Of a stretch of 64,000 bases of DNA, positions 7,386-15,568 are shown one piece after another. Numbering within the stretch: position 1 is the stretch's first letter; every line of letters starts with the position of its first letter. Source of the stretch: Bartonella machadoae (GTDB lineage Bacteria > Pseudomonadota > Alphaproteobacteria > Rhizobiales > Rhizobiaceae); NCBI RefSeq assembly GCF_022559585.1, contig NZ_CP087114.1, positions 1,157,095-1,221,094 of the forward strand, given 5' to 3'. Position numbers and translations under genes: made by a program. The notes beneath the pieces were generated by a model that saw only the letters and a program-made list of their open reading frames with translations, searched no databases and was not told where the DNA came from.

Positions 7386-7808
7386 ATGAAATATGCAATA
7401 AAATTTATCAAAGATGACAATGATACTCTTCTTGTCATCTCTAAAGATTTTCAGGAATTTATTACCTACGGTAACGACGAAAAAGAAGCTTTAGAACAGG
7501 CTAAAAATGCCCTTTTAACAGTTATTATGGGGCGTTTCCAAGATCGTGAAGTTGTTCCTTTGGGAGCGTATGATGCTATCTATCCTTTTGTTGAAGTCTC
7601 TTCATTAGTGACTTTAAAAATTGCAATACATAACGCTATGATTGAAAAAAACTTACGTAAAGCTGATCTTGTACGTCTTTTAGAACTTCACCCAATACAA
7701 ATTGATCGATTGTTGGATTTAAATCACGCAACAAAGTTAGACGCTTTAGAATCCACTCTTCTTACTCTTGGAAAAGAAGTTACCATTCATATTCAAGATG
7801 CCGCTTGA
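7386..7808 (+). CDS. hicB: HicB-type antitoxin
   Basis: A 140-residue antitoxin. The ATG at 7386 is chosen because GGAGG lies about 6 nt upstream. The N-terminal half (MKYAIKFIKDDNDTLLVISKDFQEFITYGNDEKEALEQAKNAL) is the HicB partial RNase H-like fold that covers the toxin. The C-terminal half (VTLKIAIHNAMIEKNLRKADLVRLLELHPIQIDRLLDL) is a helix-turn-helix DNA-binding domain of XRE type for autoregulation. It is the second toxin-antitoxin pair in this prophage. Confidence 0.9.
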   Translation: MKYAIKFIKDDNDTLLVISKDFQEFITYGNDEKEALEQAKNALLTVIMGRFQDREVVPLGAYDAIYPFVEVSSLVTLKIAIHNAMIEKNLRKADLVRLLELHPIQIDRLLDLNHATKLDALESTLLTLGKEVTIHIQDAA

Positions 7809-7811
7809 CAA

Positions 7812-8354
7812 CTACCGGTTTTGCACAAAATGTTTGTGAAGTGCATCAAGTACAATACAGAGTGAATTAACAAGATGCGGTAGCATTTGATCTTCTATAA
7901 CAAGATATTGTAATGCGGCATAAAAATTGTGTTGGCGATATAGATATTGTGCTTCTTTTATTGCCTCTTGCATATTTAAAAACCGCTCTGTAGTAAGTTT
8001 TACCCATTTTTCTCTTGCACCATCATCAGAAGTTGTAGGCATTTCATCATAAACAGCATTAGGTAACGCTTTTGCACAGAGGTAATTGTTTTTCACTTCA
8101 AGATATTTTTGTGCAGCCTCATACTGATCTTGAGTAAGTTGACCTTGTAAATAAAGCCGCCCGATATAGGTACCAGCAAGTGGATTTTTGGCATCTTCTA
8201 TGGACAAACCAAAGCGTTTAGCACGCATTTCTATTGCCAATTGATCAACAGGTTCACGCGGTGTTTTTGCTCTTGAGATGCGTCCATTTGGTTCTCTTAC
8301 ACATCCCTTAATTCGGGGACGCCCACGTTTTGCTCGTTTCTTTTTCTTTGTCAT
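7812..8354 (-). CDS. Hypothetical prophage protein with basic N-terminus
   Basis: About 180 residues. The N-terminus is very basic (TKKKKRAKRGRPRIKG), containing an AT-hook-like GRPR. The rest is helical, with repeated Tyr/Gln-rich helices (LYLQGQLTQDQYEAAQKYLEVKNNYL). The start is uncertain: ATG at 8354, or a TTG at 8363 immediately after the ssb stop; neither has a clear ribosome site. It is transcribed with ssb upstream, so a DNA-replication or packaging accessory role is possible. Family not recognised. Confidence 0.6.
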   Translation of the reverse strand: MTKKKKRAKRGRPRIKGCVREPNGRISRAKTPREPVDQLAIEMRAKRFGLSIEDAKNPLAGTYIGRLYLQGQLTQDQYEAAQKYLEVKNNYLCAKALPNAVYDEMPTTSDDGAREKWVKLTTERFLNMQEAIKEAQYLYRQHNFYAALQYLVIEDQMLPHLVNSLCIVLDALHKHFVQNR

Positions 8355-8363
8355 ATTTTTCAA

Positions 8364-8816
8364 TCAGAATGGAATAGCATCATTGACAGGTTTTCCATAA
8401 TCAGCAGCTCCTGAAGTAGCAGCATAACTTTGAGCAGTGACCGGTAAAGGGGTAGGGGATGCAGGTTGGTCTTTCTTTGCATCAAGTAAATACAATTCAC
8501 CTTTGAATTGTGGCAAGACAATCTCTGTTGCAAGATGTTCACCACCATTTCTATCTTTCCATTTGCGGGTTTGTAATTTACCTTCTACATAGACCTTTGA
8601 ACCTTTATTGAGATATTGAAGAGCAATTTTTGCCAGATGTGGATTAAAAACCACAACAGAATGCCATTCCGTTTTGTCGACTCTTTTATTGGTTGCCTTA
8701 TCAGTATAGCTCTCAGAAGTAGCCATACGAAAATTGACCACCTCAGTACCATTATTCATTGTTTTGCTTTCGGGATCAGCCCCCAAATGCCCAATTAAGA
8801 TCACTTTATTCAGCAT
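8364..8816 (-). CDS. ssb: Single-stranded DNA-binding protein
   Basis: A 150-residue SSB. The OB-fold occupies residues 1-110 (MLNKVILIGHLGADPESKTM, WHSVVVF, GSKVYVEGKLQTRKW). A short flexible linker leads to the C-terminal tip ending DAIPF, close to the canonical DDDIPF that binds recombination and replication partners. It would protect single-stranded DNA during phage replication and serve the ERF/YqaJ recombination pair encoded farther right. Being phage-borne, it is additional to any host ssb, which is not in this window. Confidence 0.93.
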   Translation of the reverse strand: MLNKVILIGHLGADPESKTMNNGTEVVNFRMATSESYTDKATNKRVDKTEWHSVVVFNPHLAKIALQYLNKGSKVYVEGKLQTRKWKDRNGGEHLATEIVLPQFKGELYLLDAKKDQPASPTPLPVTAQSYAATSGAADYGKPVNDAIPF

Positions 8817-9039
8817 GTTTTTTTACCTTAAATTTGCACCTTTTTTATACATATAAAATTTTAACATGATTTGTATATTTTTTTTCAATCAATTCAAAAG
8901 GATATTATTGTTTTTTAACATATTAAATTATGTTTTATAGCACTCTTTAAAATAAAGATCGATTGATACAGGTGCATGGTGTATAGTATCAAGTTCTAAG
9001 AGTTAATATCTACTCTGTCCTAAACCCCACTTAGCTTCT

Positions 9040-9306
9040 CTAGTTTTTAAGCTTTTCAAAAGACAAAACTTCTATATAGGTTTTGTAGTTCTTATGGTAA
9101 CCAAAATATCGCATACCATCGTTTGTTTTAGTTAAATCCAAAAACCTGCAAGATCTTCTCATACTTTCAGTTAAATCGCAGACAATATAGCAAAATCCAG
9201 GAACATTTTGAGATGGTGGTATTGGACATCCATCCACTGTGAAAGCCTCACCTTTACGAACTTTTTCTAAATAATCAAAAACATGCGTAACTGGGCTTTT
9301 ATCCAT
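9040..9306 (-). CDS. Hypothetical small prophage protein
   Basis: An 88-residue soluble protein, MDKSPVTHVFDYLEKV at the start, with four cysteines. No family is recognised. The reading frame upstream is open for a further ~20 codons without an ATG, and a separate small frame (9359-9460) lies just upstream. The two may be parts of one older gene. Confidence 0.45.
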   Translation of the reverse strand: MDKSPVTHVFDYLEKVRKGEAFTVDGCPIPPSQNVPGFCYIVCDLTESMRRSCRFLDLTKTNDGMRYFGYHKNYKTYIEVLSFEKLKN

Positions 9307-9358
9307 TGGGTCTATTTCATTTTCTGTTGGTTGTTCGATATTTACGATTATAATGGAT

Positions 9359-9460
9359 TCAATCAGTTTTTATAAAACCATTATTTTTTTTCAGATGGAC
9401 CTCAAGCATATCAAGGAGAAACTTAGTATCTCCATCAGATTGAGGTGTTAATTTGTTCAC
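9359..9460 (-). CDS. Possible small ORF with good ribosome site
   Basis: A GTG at 9460 is preceded by AGGAG at 6-nt spacing and opens a 33-residue frame (MNKLTPQSDGDTKFLLDMLE at the start). It is short and unrecognised, and may be the intact 5' end of a gene whose remainder is the 9040-9306 frame. Confidence 0.3.
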   Translation of the reverse strand: MNKLTPQSDGDTKFLLDMLEVHLKKNNGFIKTD

Positions 9461-9510
9461 TGAAGTCTCCTGTATAGATAACGAAAACTCTATCAAAATC
9501 GGAAATTTTA

Positions 9511-10026
9511 CTATGGCTTTTTAATGGAGCACTGTAGTGTGTAAATAGATATATTTATCAAACTGCGTGTACGCAAAATAAGAAAGAATACACAAACTAA
9601 AAGAGAATACCAAAGAGCAATATCTGAGTACCAAAGTACACTATCCAATGAAAAAGAAAAATTATGTTCCACGTACTGAGAAATGACGGGCAAAGAAACC
9701 GTTTCTTTATAACTATTTGGAAAAAGTAAAACGACAAGTGCTAAAGTTATGAGCTTTAAGAGCCTATGCATATATTGTTGTAAATCACGTGTTAATCTCT
9801 GCCAACCTGTTGTATTGCCGCATCTATATTTTGGATTATTTTGCAATTCATAAGGAATATGAGAATTGCATAAAATTGCAAAAACAATTGTTACTATTAC
9901 CAAAGAAACAGACGCGAATGTCAAAATAGTCTGAATAAAGTCAATATTTTTTCTTATTCCTAAAAAACATAAAAATATAAAACTTATAACGCCCAACAAG
10001 GCTCTTAGCTGCTTATCTGTAAACAT
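9511..10026 (-). CDS. Small integral membrane protein, prophage
   Basis: About 171 residues with four probable membrane segments: LLGVISFIFLCFLGI, ILTFASVSLVIVTIVFAI, LLKLITLALVVLLF, and IALWYSLLVCVFFLIL. The ATG at 10026 is preferred because CAGGA lies 8 nt upstream; a second ATG is at 10032. It overlaps the end of the preceding gene (10013-10462) by 14 bp, so they are co-transcribed. Function unknown; superinfection exclusion is one guess for a lysogen-expressed membrane protein. Confidence 0.6.
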   Translation of the reverse strand: MFTDKQLRALLGVISFIFLCFLGIRKNIDFIQTILTFASVSLVIVTIVFAILCNSHIPYELQNNPKYRCGNTTGWQRLTRDLQQYMHRLLKLITLALVVLLFPNSYKETVSLPVISQYVEHNFSFSLDSVLWYSDIALWYSLLVCVFFLILRTRSLINISIYTLQCSIKKP

Positions 10027-10462
10027 ATTCATTTCCTGTGTTTTTTGATAATTTTTTGATCTCTCTGTTAATTTCATCTATGAGGGGTTCAAGGTTGAGA
10101 ACGCTTTTAGGCACAGCACCACCATATAGCCATGCTTTCACTTGCGCTTTGGTACTGTAATCTGCGTTTTCTGGTATTTCATGATATTGACCACCATCAA
10201 ATTCCTCATATTCTCTTGCACCATCTTCATATTCATAAAGGTTATAAAAATACTCTGTAACCCCTAATCCCCATGGGGCATGCCCTCTTGCTGTTGCAAC
10301 AAATTTTTTTTGCGGTTGTTTACGCTTTGTTAAAAACAAATCTTTGAAAATTTTCATGTTTTTAGTCCATAATTTTACCAATTGGTCTATTTGCCCCAAA
10401 ATTGACTGTAGGGTCTCTTTTTGTTGATTTAAACGCATATCAAATTGCAAAATGATCAGCAT
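10013..10462 (-). CDS. Hypothetical prophage protein
   Basis: 149 residues. The N-terminal third is a predicted coiled coil (LNQQKETLQSILGQIDQLVKLW). The middle is Tyr/Glu-rich (YFYNLYEYEDGAREYEEFDGG) and the C-terminus is helical. No recognised family. It lies between the 206-residue protein (10469-11089) and the membrane protein, in a leftward operon with replication genes. Confidence 0.55.
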   Translation of the reverse strand: MLIILQFDMRLNQQKETLQSILGQIDQLVKLWTKNMKIFKDLFLTKRKQPQKKFVATARGHAPWGLGVTEYFYNLYEYEDGAREYEEFDGGQYHEIPENADYSTKAQVKAWLYGGAVPKSVLNLEPLIDEINREIKKLSKNTGNEYVYR

Positions 10463-10468
10463 TTTTCA

Positions 10469-11089
10469 CTATTTTGCTGTCTTATCTTTAGTGCCCTTTA
10501 AAGCTTCACTCAGCTCTGCTTCAAGCTTTTCTACACACTCTGGTGTTAAAGGCGGCTCTTTTCTTTTGTCCTCTATCTCAGGTCTTTGAAGGTACCTAAG
10601 TATTTGATCAATATTTATGCGTATACCGTTTTCAACCTCTTCACAGTAACGATAAAAATCTGCTGTTGATGGCATAAAAGTTGCGTTTAAACCTTCTGCT
10701 TTGCCTTTCAAAGCGTTCTTTGTTGCCGTTTGCAATGCCCAGCTGCTTATTCCGTCAAGGGTATAAAAATACGCAAGTGCTGTTGCCTTTTCATCGCATT
10801 CCAATGATCTTTTGAGGCCATTCGACAACACAAGATACGTTGTTTGGATTTCCTCTTCCGTTGCTTTTCTCTCAAGCTTTTTTAACGCATCATTGGCTAA
10901 TGAAGTAATTATCTCCGCTTCTGCAATCGAGGGTTTTTGTCCCTGTAACCAAAGGAATGGTAGTTCTTTCGTCATTCTCGAATAAAAACTTGTACGCACT
11001 GTCTGAATTTTTGATATCGGACATGTAGCGTGCAATTCGATAAGTTTGGCTGCGTTGTTGTCTTGTGTTTTCAAGGATTGGTTTTCCAT
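10469..11089 (-). CDS. Hypothetical prophage protein, replication operon
   Basis: A 206-residue, mostly helical protein. The ATG at 11089 has AGGTGG upstream. No catalytic motif is seen. It follows a replication-initiator-like gene and its first ~200 bp are shared, in another frame, with that gene's 3' end. By position it could be a helicase-loader or replication partner (lambda O/P logic), which is inference only. Confidence 0.6.
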   Translation of the reverse strand: MENQSLKTQDNNAAKLIELHATCPISKIQTVRTSFYSRMTKELPFLWLQGQKPSIAEAEIITSLANDALKKLERKATEEEIQTTYLVLSNGLKRSLECDEKATALAYFYTLDGISSWALQTATKNALKGKAEGLNATFMPSTADFYRYCEEVENGIRINIDQILRYLQRPEIEDKRKEPPLTPECVEKLEAELSEALKGTKDKTAK

Positions 11090-12068
11090 AATTACCACCT
11101 ATTTGATTAATTTTATGATCTTTTGAGTTTCTAATCCAATTGCGCCATGTTGCTTGCCAATCAACCTTGGTTGCATCCTTGCCTGTCTTGGCTTTCCAAT
11201 AATCTCTAAACTTTGCGATTTCGATTTTCACGCGCTCTGGAGGCAAGCCCTCTGCAATTGCGAAATCGTAATCCGGTTCAAAATCGTCTGGTAATCGACA
11301 ACCACGATTGGTTTGAGAGCGCTTGGCTTTTTTTGGAATGTTTTCTTGCTCGTGAATGGGAGGTTTATCCTCTGCCACCGTTTCGATTGCATCTGCTCGC
11401 TTTTCGCAATCATGATCTTCTGAAGGCTCGTCAACCTGTTCGTTTGTTTCTAAATCTTCAAAATCAATTTCTTTTTTTGCTAACACGATAGTGTTAGTTT
11501 TTTTATTATAACTGTTAATGTTAGTGTTATTGTTTATGTTATATATATAGGCATCATCAAGCATATCATAAGCATCATGCTTAGCATCCTTAAGTATACT
11601 TTTAGCATCATGCTTAACAACTTTAGCATCATTTTTAGCATAATTTTCAGTATTTTCAGGGGCTTTAGCATGATCACAAGCATCATTTTTATGTTTTTCC
11701 CATCTTGCTATTGCTGCTTTTTGTGCTCTCTCTGATAATCTCTTTGATCGAGATGTTTTTGATACCTTATCTAAATTCCCATTAGAATTGTTGAATTCTT
11801 CTTCAACATCTAAATTCCATAAGCGACCATCTTCCAGACGTATGATATGCCCCATACTTAATAAAACGTCTAAAGCTTTCACAAATGTTTTTACTGAATA
11901 ACCAGTGTAATGGGCTAAAACTTTAAGATTGTTTACAAGGGGCTCTCCAGTGTGCAACATTTGCAACCGCAGGCGCATATAAACATTACCTTCAATTGAA
12001 GGTAAACAAGCGAGATTAATTACCCACTTGTCTGCAAACAGCCTCGTCCACGGTAATTTACTAGACAT
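10890..12068 (-). CDS. Phage replication protein, DUF1376-like N-terminus / DnaT-like C-terminus
   Basis: About 392 residues. The N-terminus (about 3-95: PWTRLFADKWVINLACLPSIEGNVYMRLRLQML) resembles the winged-helix DUF1376-type domain of phage replication initiators. The centre (about 110-250) is low-complexity, with Asp/Ala/Lys repeats such as KNDAK, KHDAK and KHDA, then acidic. The LPDDFEPDYDFAIAEGL to WQATWRNWIRNS region (about 260-320) is like the C-terminal DNA-binding domain of DnaT-type proteins. The final ~65 codons overlap the downstream gene by 200 bp and may be a read-through extension. Start at 12068 because AAGGGG lies 6 nt upstream. Confidence 0.7.
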   Translation of the reverse strand: MSSKLPWTRLFADKWVINLACLPSIEGNVYMRLRLQMLHTGEPLVNNLKVLAHYTGYSVKTFVKALDVLLSMGHIIRLEDGRLWNLDVEEEFNNSNGNLDKVSKTSRSKRLSERAQKAAIARWEKHKNDACDHAKAPENTENYAKNDAKVVKHDAKSILKDAKHDAYDMLDDAYIYNINNNTNINSYNKKTNTIVLAKKEIDFEDLETNEQVDEPSEDHDCEKRADAIETVAEDKPPIHEQENIPKKAKRSQTNRGCRLPDDFEPDYDFAIAEGLPPERVKIEIAKFRDYWKAKTGKDATKVDWQATWRNWIRNSKDHKINQIGGNYGKPILENTRQQRSQTYRIARYMSDIKNSDSAYKFLFENDERTTIPLVTGTKTLDCRSGDNYFISQ

Positions 12069-12537
12069 GCGCATCCCCTTCTTTCATTAAATATAAAATT
12101 GCTAAAGCATCCGCTTCATTATCATCCTTAGGCTCGTGTCCCTTTGCACACATCGCCTTAATTATCTCTTCTTTTGAGGCATTCCCCTTCCCCGTCGTTT
12201 CCTTCTTTATGGTGCCAACAGGGATGCCTTCATAAGGTATCTGATGATGTTCACACCATTTTGCTAAGGTTGCTAACAAACCACCGTAGACATGCGCCGC
12301 ATCAGTACCAACATGACGGCGCACCTCTTCAAAATACACGGCATCAATACTACCCGCTGTTACTTTCATTTCTGTAAGCCATTGCTTAAAGCGCAAATAA
12401 CGCATCCCACCGCCTTCAAAACGGCGTGATTGAAAATTGACCGTTCCACTAAAGATGTGACCATCCACACCACGTATCGCCCAGCCTGTTTTGGTACCTA
12501 GATCAAGGCAAAGAATGGTTGGTGCGTTAGTGATCAT
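12061..12537 (-). CDS. RuvC-like Holliday junction resolvase
   Basis: A 158-residue RNase-H-fold resolvase of the phage RuvC-like group. Acidic catalytic motifs are present: CLDLGTKTGWA (Asp near residue 11), YFEEV (near 69-73) and the C-terminal DDNEADALAILYL pair. It would cleave branched phage DNA before packaging. It overlaps the start of the replication protein by 8 bp, in one leftward operon. It is shorter than host RuvC (about 170), as in other phage versions. Confidence 0.88.
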   Translation of the reverse strand: MITNAPTILCLDLGTKTGWAIRGVDGHIFSGTVNFQSRRFEGGGMRYLRFKQWLTEMKVTAGSIDAVYFEEVRRHVGTDAAHVYGGLLATLAKWCEHHQIPYEGIPVGTIKKETTGKGNASKEEIIKAMCAKGHEPKDDNEADALAILYLMKEGDAHV

Positions 12538-12666
12538 AATCCCCCCTTAAGGCTGTTGTGTATTTATACGTGCGCTATGACAGAGTGCGTTGCGATTGGC
12601 TGTCTTGAAAAAATGTTTGTAAAAAAGTAACCTCTCAACGATTCGAAAAAAGTGGGGAGGGGAAAG

Positions 12667-13443
12667 ATGCAAGAATGGATAAAGATATTTCTTACAGGTT
12701 TTCTGTCATTTGCCGGATCACTTTTAGTAGCGCTTATTTTAAGAAATAAAGACCGTAAAGAAGCGGCTAAGATCCGCAAAGATGATTTAGAAAAAGCTGC
12801 AAAAAAACGAGAAGAAGATAGAGAATGGATAACCAAGCAATTTGCAGAAAGCCAAGAACAGACGATAGCCCTTAAAGAGCAAGCAAAATCGACAAAAGAT
12901 CTTGCCAAATGGTCAGAAGAACATATTAAAATTTTGTTAGATAATAAAAGAGTAGAGGATTTAGGAACGCCACCTTCCATATATATAACTGGACCCCATT
13001 TGCCAACAATGGGCAAGTGGACGCTTCTTTGTTTAAAGATAAAAAACAGTGCACAAACTACCATCCACGTTTTAAATATAAAGCTAAAAGATGGTTCTCG
13101 CTTTATTCTTGGATATGGCATCAGATATAAACGTGGAGAAAAATGGCGGCAAATGCAATCACCATATGTTAATTCTAATGCCAAACCAAAGTCACACACA
13201 ATATCATCCGGATACTGTGATAAAGCAAAGAATTTTCGAACGGGACAAGAAGTCGATGTTAATATTCCTATAGATCCCTCAGAAGATAAGTACACAACAA
13301 TAGGGATTGTTGTGGCAGCGCGTGAAGAAAATATAAAAGACCAAGTTACTTTAATCATTACCCACACATCCCCACTGCAACCAGAAACAACAATGACTGT
13401 AACTACACAAACCAACCTCATAGACTTTAAAAAATTGGATTAA
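12667..13443 (+). CDS. Membrane-anchored hypothetical protein (prophage accessory gene)
   Basis: A 258-residue protein. The ATG at 12667 follows a GGAGGGG ribosome site that is itself part of the CCTCCCCACTTTT repeat in reverse orientation. One N-terminal membrane helix (about 5-26: WIKIFLTGFLSFAGSLLVALIL), then a highly charged coiled coil (about 27-85), then a beta-rich domain with ITGPHLPTMGKWTLLCLKIKNSA. Topology suggests a cytoplasmic or periplasmic domain tethered to the inner membrane. It is rightward inside a leftward cluster, so it is probably an independently expressed accessory (moron-like) gene. Function unknown. Confidence 0.65.
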   Translation: MQEWIKIFLTGFLSFAGSLLVALILRNKDRKEAAKIRKDDLEKAAKKREEDREWITKQFAESQEQTIALKEQAKSTKDLAKWSEEHIKILLDNKRVEDLGTPPSIYITGPHLPTMGKWTLLCLKIKNSAQTTIHVLNIKLKDGSRFILGYGIRYKRGEKWRQMQSPYVNSNAKPKSHTISSGYCDKAKNFRTGQEVDVNIPIDPSEDKYTTIGIVVAAREENIKDQVTLIITHTSPLQPETTMTVTTQTNLIDFKKLD

Positions 13444-13462
13444 TTCACTTAGGCAAACATTT

Positions 13463-13879
13463 TTATGCATCATCTATTAATTCGATTTCTTCTTTTCTTT
13501 TTTCGATGAGGTCATCCCTTAAGATATCAAGCTTATTTTTGACTGAGACCATAAACAAGATCAGCCCATTTAAGCGATAAAAAGATGACAACTCTTGAGA
13601 AAAATAATTATCAAACCAATCCGTAAAAGCTTGCGTAAACACAGATGAAAACCATTGATCAAAGTCATCGTACGGCAATAACGGAAAATAATTTCTATCA
13701 TCACGCACAAAAATACTACACAGCGTACAAACAAGAGAACTTTTTGATGAGGGATCTATGCTTGTTTCATGTGTACTATGAGGCGAGCGGACACTACAAT
13801 ATATGTCTTTCTGTCCAATCTTATTAACAAGATCAATCAACTGGACTTTGCTTATAGTGATATGTGGTTCATCTATCAT
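13463..13879 (-). CDS. Hypothetical prophage protein
   Basis: 138 residues, no recognised family, no membrane segment. Aromatic-rich centre (FDQWFSSVFTQAFTDWFDNYF) and a charged C-terminus (EKRKEEIELIDD). It lies immediately downstream of the Cro-like gene on the same strand and is probably in the early leftward transcript. Confidence 0.5.
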   Translation of the reverse strand: MIDEPHITISKVQLIDLVNKIGQKDIYCSVRSPHSTHETSIDPSSKSSLVCTLCSIFVRDDRNYFPLLPYDDFDQWFSSVFTQAFTDWFDNYFSQELSSFYRLNGLILFMVSVKNKLDILRDDLIEKRKEEIELIDDA

Positions 13880-13896
13880 CTCTTAATCTTTCTTCT

Positions 13897-14271
13897 TTAA
13901 GAGTGTGAATGGTGCTGTTGGTGTTTGTTATTATCTATGGAAGAAACAATATAAGAAGATGTTCCTGTTTGTGATTTGTTTTGTGCACTAACTTTCTCCA
14001 CTAAATGAAGCGTATCTTTTTTTTGTTTTGTCATTGGACGAATAACCATATGAGATTTACTTCCATAATTGTGAAGGAACCACTCTAGTGTAACCCAAGA
14101 TAAACCTTTAGTTTTGGACAACTGAATAATTATGTTCCAATATTTTGGAGAAATACTATTGCGGTCACGCATTTTACGTGCAGCCTCATAGCTACAACCA
14201 ATTTCCTTTGCAAATTGGCGTATAGACCCCCAAGATTCAATCAAACTTTTGACACAAAAATTATTAACCAT
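13897..14271 (-). CDS. Cro-like helix-turn-helix regulator
   Basis: 124 residues. The N-terminal helix-turn-helix (about 10-45: SIRQFAKEIGCSYEAARKMRDRNSISPKYW) resembles the Cro/YdaS-type DNA-binding fold. The C-terminus is a low-complexity Ser/His tail. It is transcribed divergently from the S24 repressor, with GTACA-type operators in the 83-bp gap. This is the lambda cI/cro layout, so this protein probably commits the phage to early lytic transcription. Confidence 0.7.
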   Translation of the reverse strand: MVNNFCVKSLIESWGSIRQFAKEIGCSYEAARKMRDRNSISPKYWNIIIQLSKTKGLSWVTLEWFLHNYGSKSHMVIRPMTKQKKDTLHLVEKVSAQNKSQTGTSSYIVSSIDNNKHQQHHSHS

Positions 14272-14281
14272 GACAATAACA

Positions 14282-14354
14282 GTACATTACGTACAATTTA
14301 AAATCAAGATAAAATCGTACACAATGAATTAAAAAAATAGTGGATAATGTACAG
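14282..14354. promoter_or_regulatory. cI/cro divergent operator region
   Basis: Three GTACA-type sites: GTACATTACGTAC (14282-14294, palindromic), CGTACACAATG (14316-14326), AATGTACAG (14346-14354). The last one ends at the repressor ATG at 14355. GATAAT at 14343-14348 is a possible -10 for the repressor, which would put the transcript start at or next to the ATG. Confidence 0.55.
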
Positions 14355-14972
14355 ATGACTTATTTGCCAAAAGATAGACTTAAAATAGCACGCAAGAATG
14401 CTGGGTATGCAACACCAAGTGAAGCTGCACGTGCTATACCAGCTTTGAATCAAAATACCCTAATTAGTCACGAAAATGGAAATCGTGGCATCTCACGCCA
14501 AATAGCAGAGCTATATGGACAAGTATTTAATGTAGATCCGGGATGGATTTTGTATGGCGAGTCTCCTCAAGAAAATCCTAGCCTCAATATAAGTATTCCT
14601 CTCATTTCATGGATTAGTGCCGGAGAGTTAAGCGAGCAGGATGGAATAATGGATTTTTCAGATTATCCTATGACAGAGGCTGTTAATCTTCCCGCCGGTG
14701 AATGGATTGCTTTACGTGTAGATGGCGCATCTATGAATAAAATTAGCCCTCCAGATTCTATAATATTTGTAAATATGCGAGATAAAAAACTTGTTCCTAA
14801 CGCCTGTTATGTAATAGCAGATGAATCTGGTCAAGCGACATATAAAAGATACAGGCCTAATGATAATCCTCCTTTTCAGCCCGCTTCATACGATAAGACT
14901 ATAAAAGCCCCAAAACTTGAAGGTGCTATCTCTATAATAGGTCGTGTACGACGCACTATTCTTGATATGTAA
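14355..14972 (+). CDS. Prophage CI-type repressor, XRE HTH + S24 (LexA) peptidase
   Basis: 205 residues from the ATG at 14355; a GTG at 14340 would add five. The N-terminal XRE helix-turn-helix (about 6-60) includes RLKIARKNAGYATPSEAARAI and LISHENGNRGIS. The C-terminal LexA-type domain has an Ala-Gly cleavage motif (ISAGELSE, about 89-90), the catalytic Ser in VDGASMNK (about 126) and the catalytic Lys in ATYKRY (about 164). It maintains lysogeny and should self-cleave with RecA after DNA damage. The four antirepressor genes nearby are its likely antagonists. Confidence 0.9.
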   Translation: MTYLPKDRLKIARKNAGYATPSEAARAIPALNQNTLISHENGNRGISRQIAELYGQVFNVDPGWILYGESPQENPSLNISIPLISWISAGELSEQDGIMDFSDYPMTEAVNLPAGEWIALRVDGASMNKISPPDSIIFVNMRDKKLVPNACYVIADESGQATYKRYRPNDNPPFQPASYDKTIKAPKLEGAISIIGRVRRTILDM

Positions 14973-15090
14973 ACGCAGATACCGTCAGCAAGTTCTGATG
15001 AGTTTGATTGATTTCTAATAATAAACTTCAGATTTTTGATTCCCTAAATTATGTAGTGATTCGTAATTTTTTATTTTTTTGAAAAAAATA

Positions 15091-15132
15091 GTACATTATG
15101 TACTTGACAATGTTTAGTGCATATTGTACTAA
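15091..15132 (+). promoter_or_regulatory. Repressor-controlled promoter
   Basis: TTGACA (15104-15109), 17-nt spacer, TACTAA (15127-15132). The palindrome GTACATTATGTAC (15091-15103) abuts the -35 and TTGTACTAA overlaps the -10. It is a strong promoter embedded in the same operator type as cI/cro. Confidence 0.7.
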
Positions 15133-15187
15133 TATATCCATAAACCAAACACAAGAGATTGCCAAGAGGCATCAGGGAGGGGAAATT

Positions 15188-15559
15188 ATGGATAAGCCAA
15201 TTCTTATTAATTCCAATGAAATTTTATTAGTTATCTGTGATGATGAACACATTGGGCATTCGGGTCCACTTGATGAAAGCCAAGTTTTAGAAATGATTGA
15301 CGAGGCAGATGATGCCATAAAAATCTTTCGCATAAATCCTTCTGAAAACAGTTGTGAAGATATTTCTGAAGATATCGCAGAATCCTATCTTATAGAACGT
15401 GAAGAACAGTGCTTTTACGGAATAATACCTCATGACTTTATTCTACATAGCACAGCATACGGGGTGTTTTTAGACGATATCGAACAGCGTGAATATGAAG
15501 ATAAAATGTACGGTACTTATGAAGAGCAACACCGTTTGCGTCTTTGTGACGTGATTTAA
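15188..15559 (+). CDS. Hypothetical acidic early prophage protein
   Basis: 123 residues, strongly acidic (many Asp/Glu, e.g. [14 protein letters not shown] and [20 protein letters not shown]). The ATG at 15188 has GGGAGGGG 7 nt upstream. It is the first gene after the repressor-controlled promoter and is followed by an intrinsic terminator. Small acidic early proteins can be DNA mimics or inhibitors, but nothing in the sequence proves this. Family not recognised. Confidence 0.6.
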   Translation: MDKPILINSNEILLVICDDEHIGHSGPLDESQVLEMIDEADDAIKIFRINPSENSCEDISEDIAESYLIEREEQCFYGIIPHDFILHSTAYGVFLDDIEQREYEDKMYGTYEEQHRLRLCDVI

Positions 15560-15568
15560 ATTTCTAAG

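Noticed and set aside
12564..13421. Long minus-strand ORF (285 codons)
   Set aside because: Antisense shadow of the membrane protein gene at 12667; cysteine- and serine-rich composition typical of a shadow.
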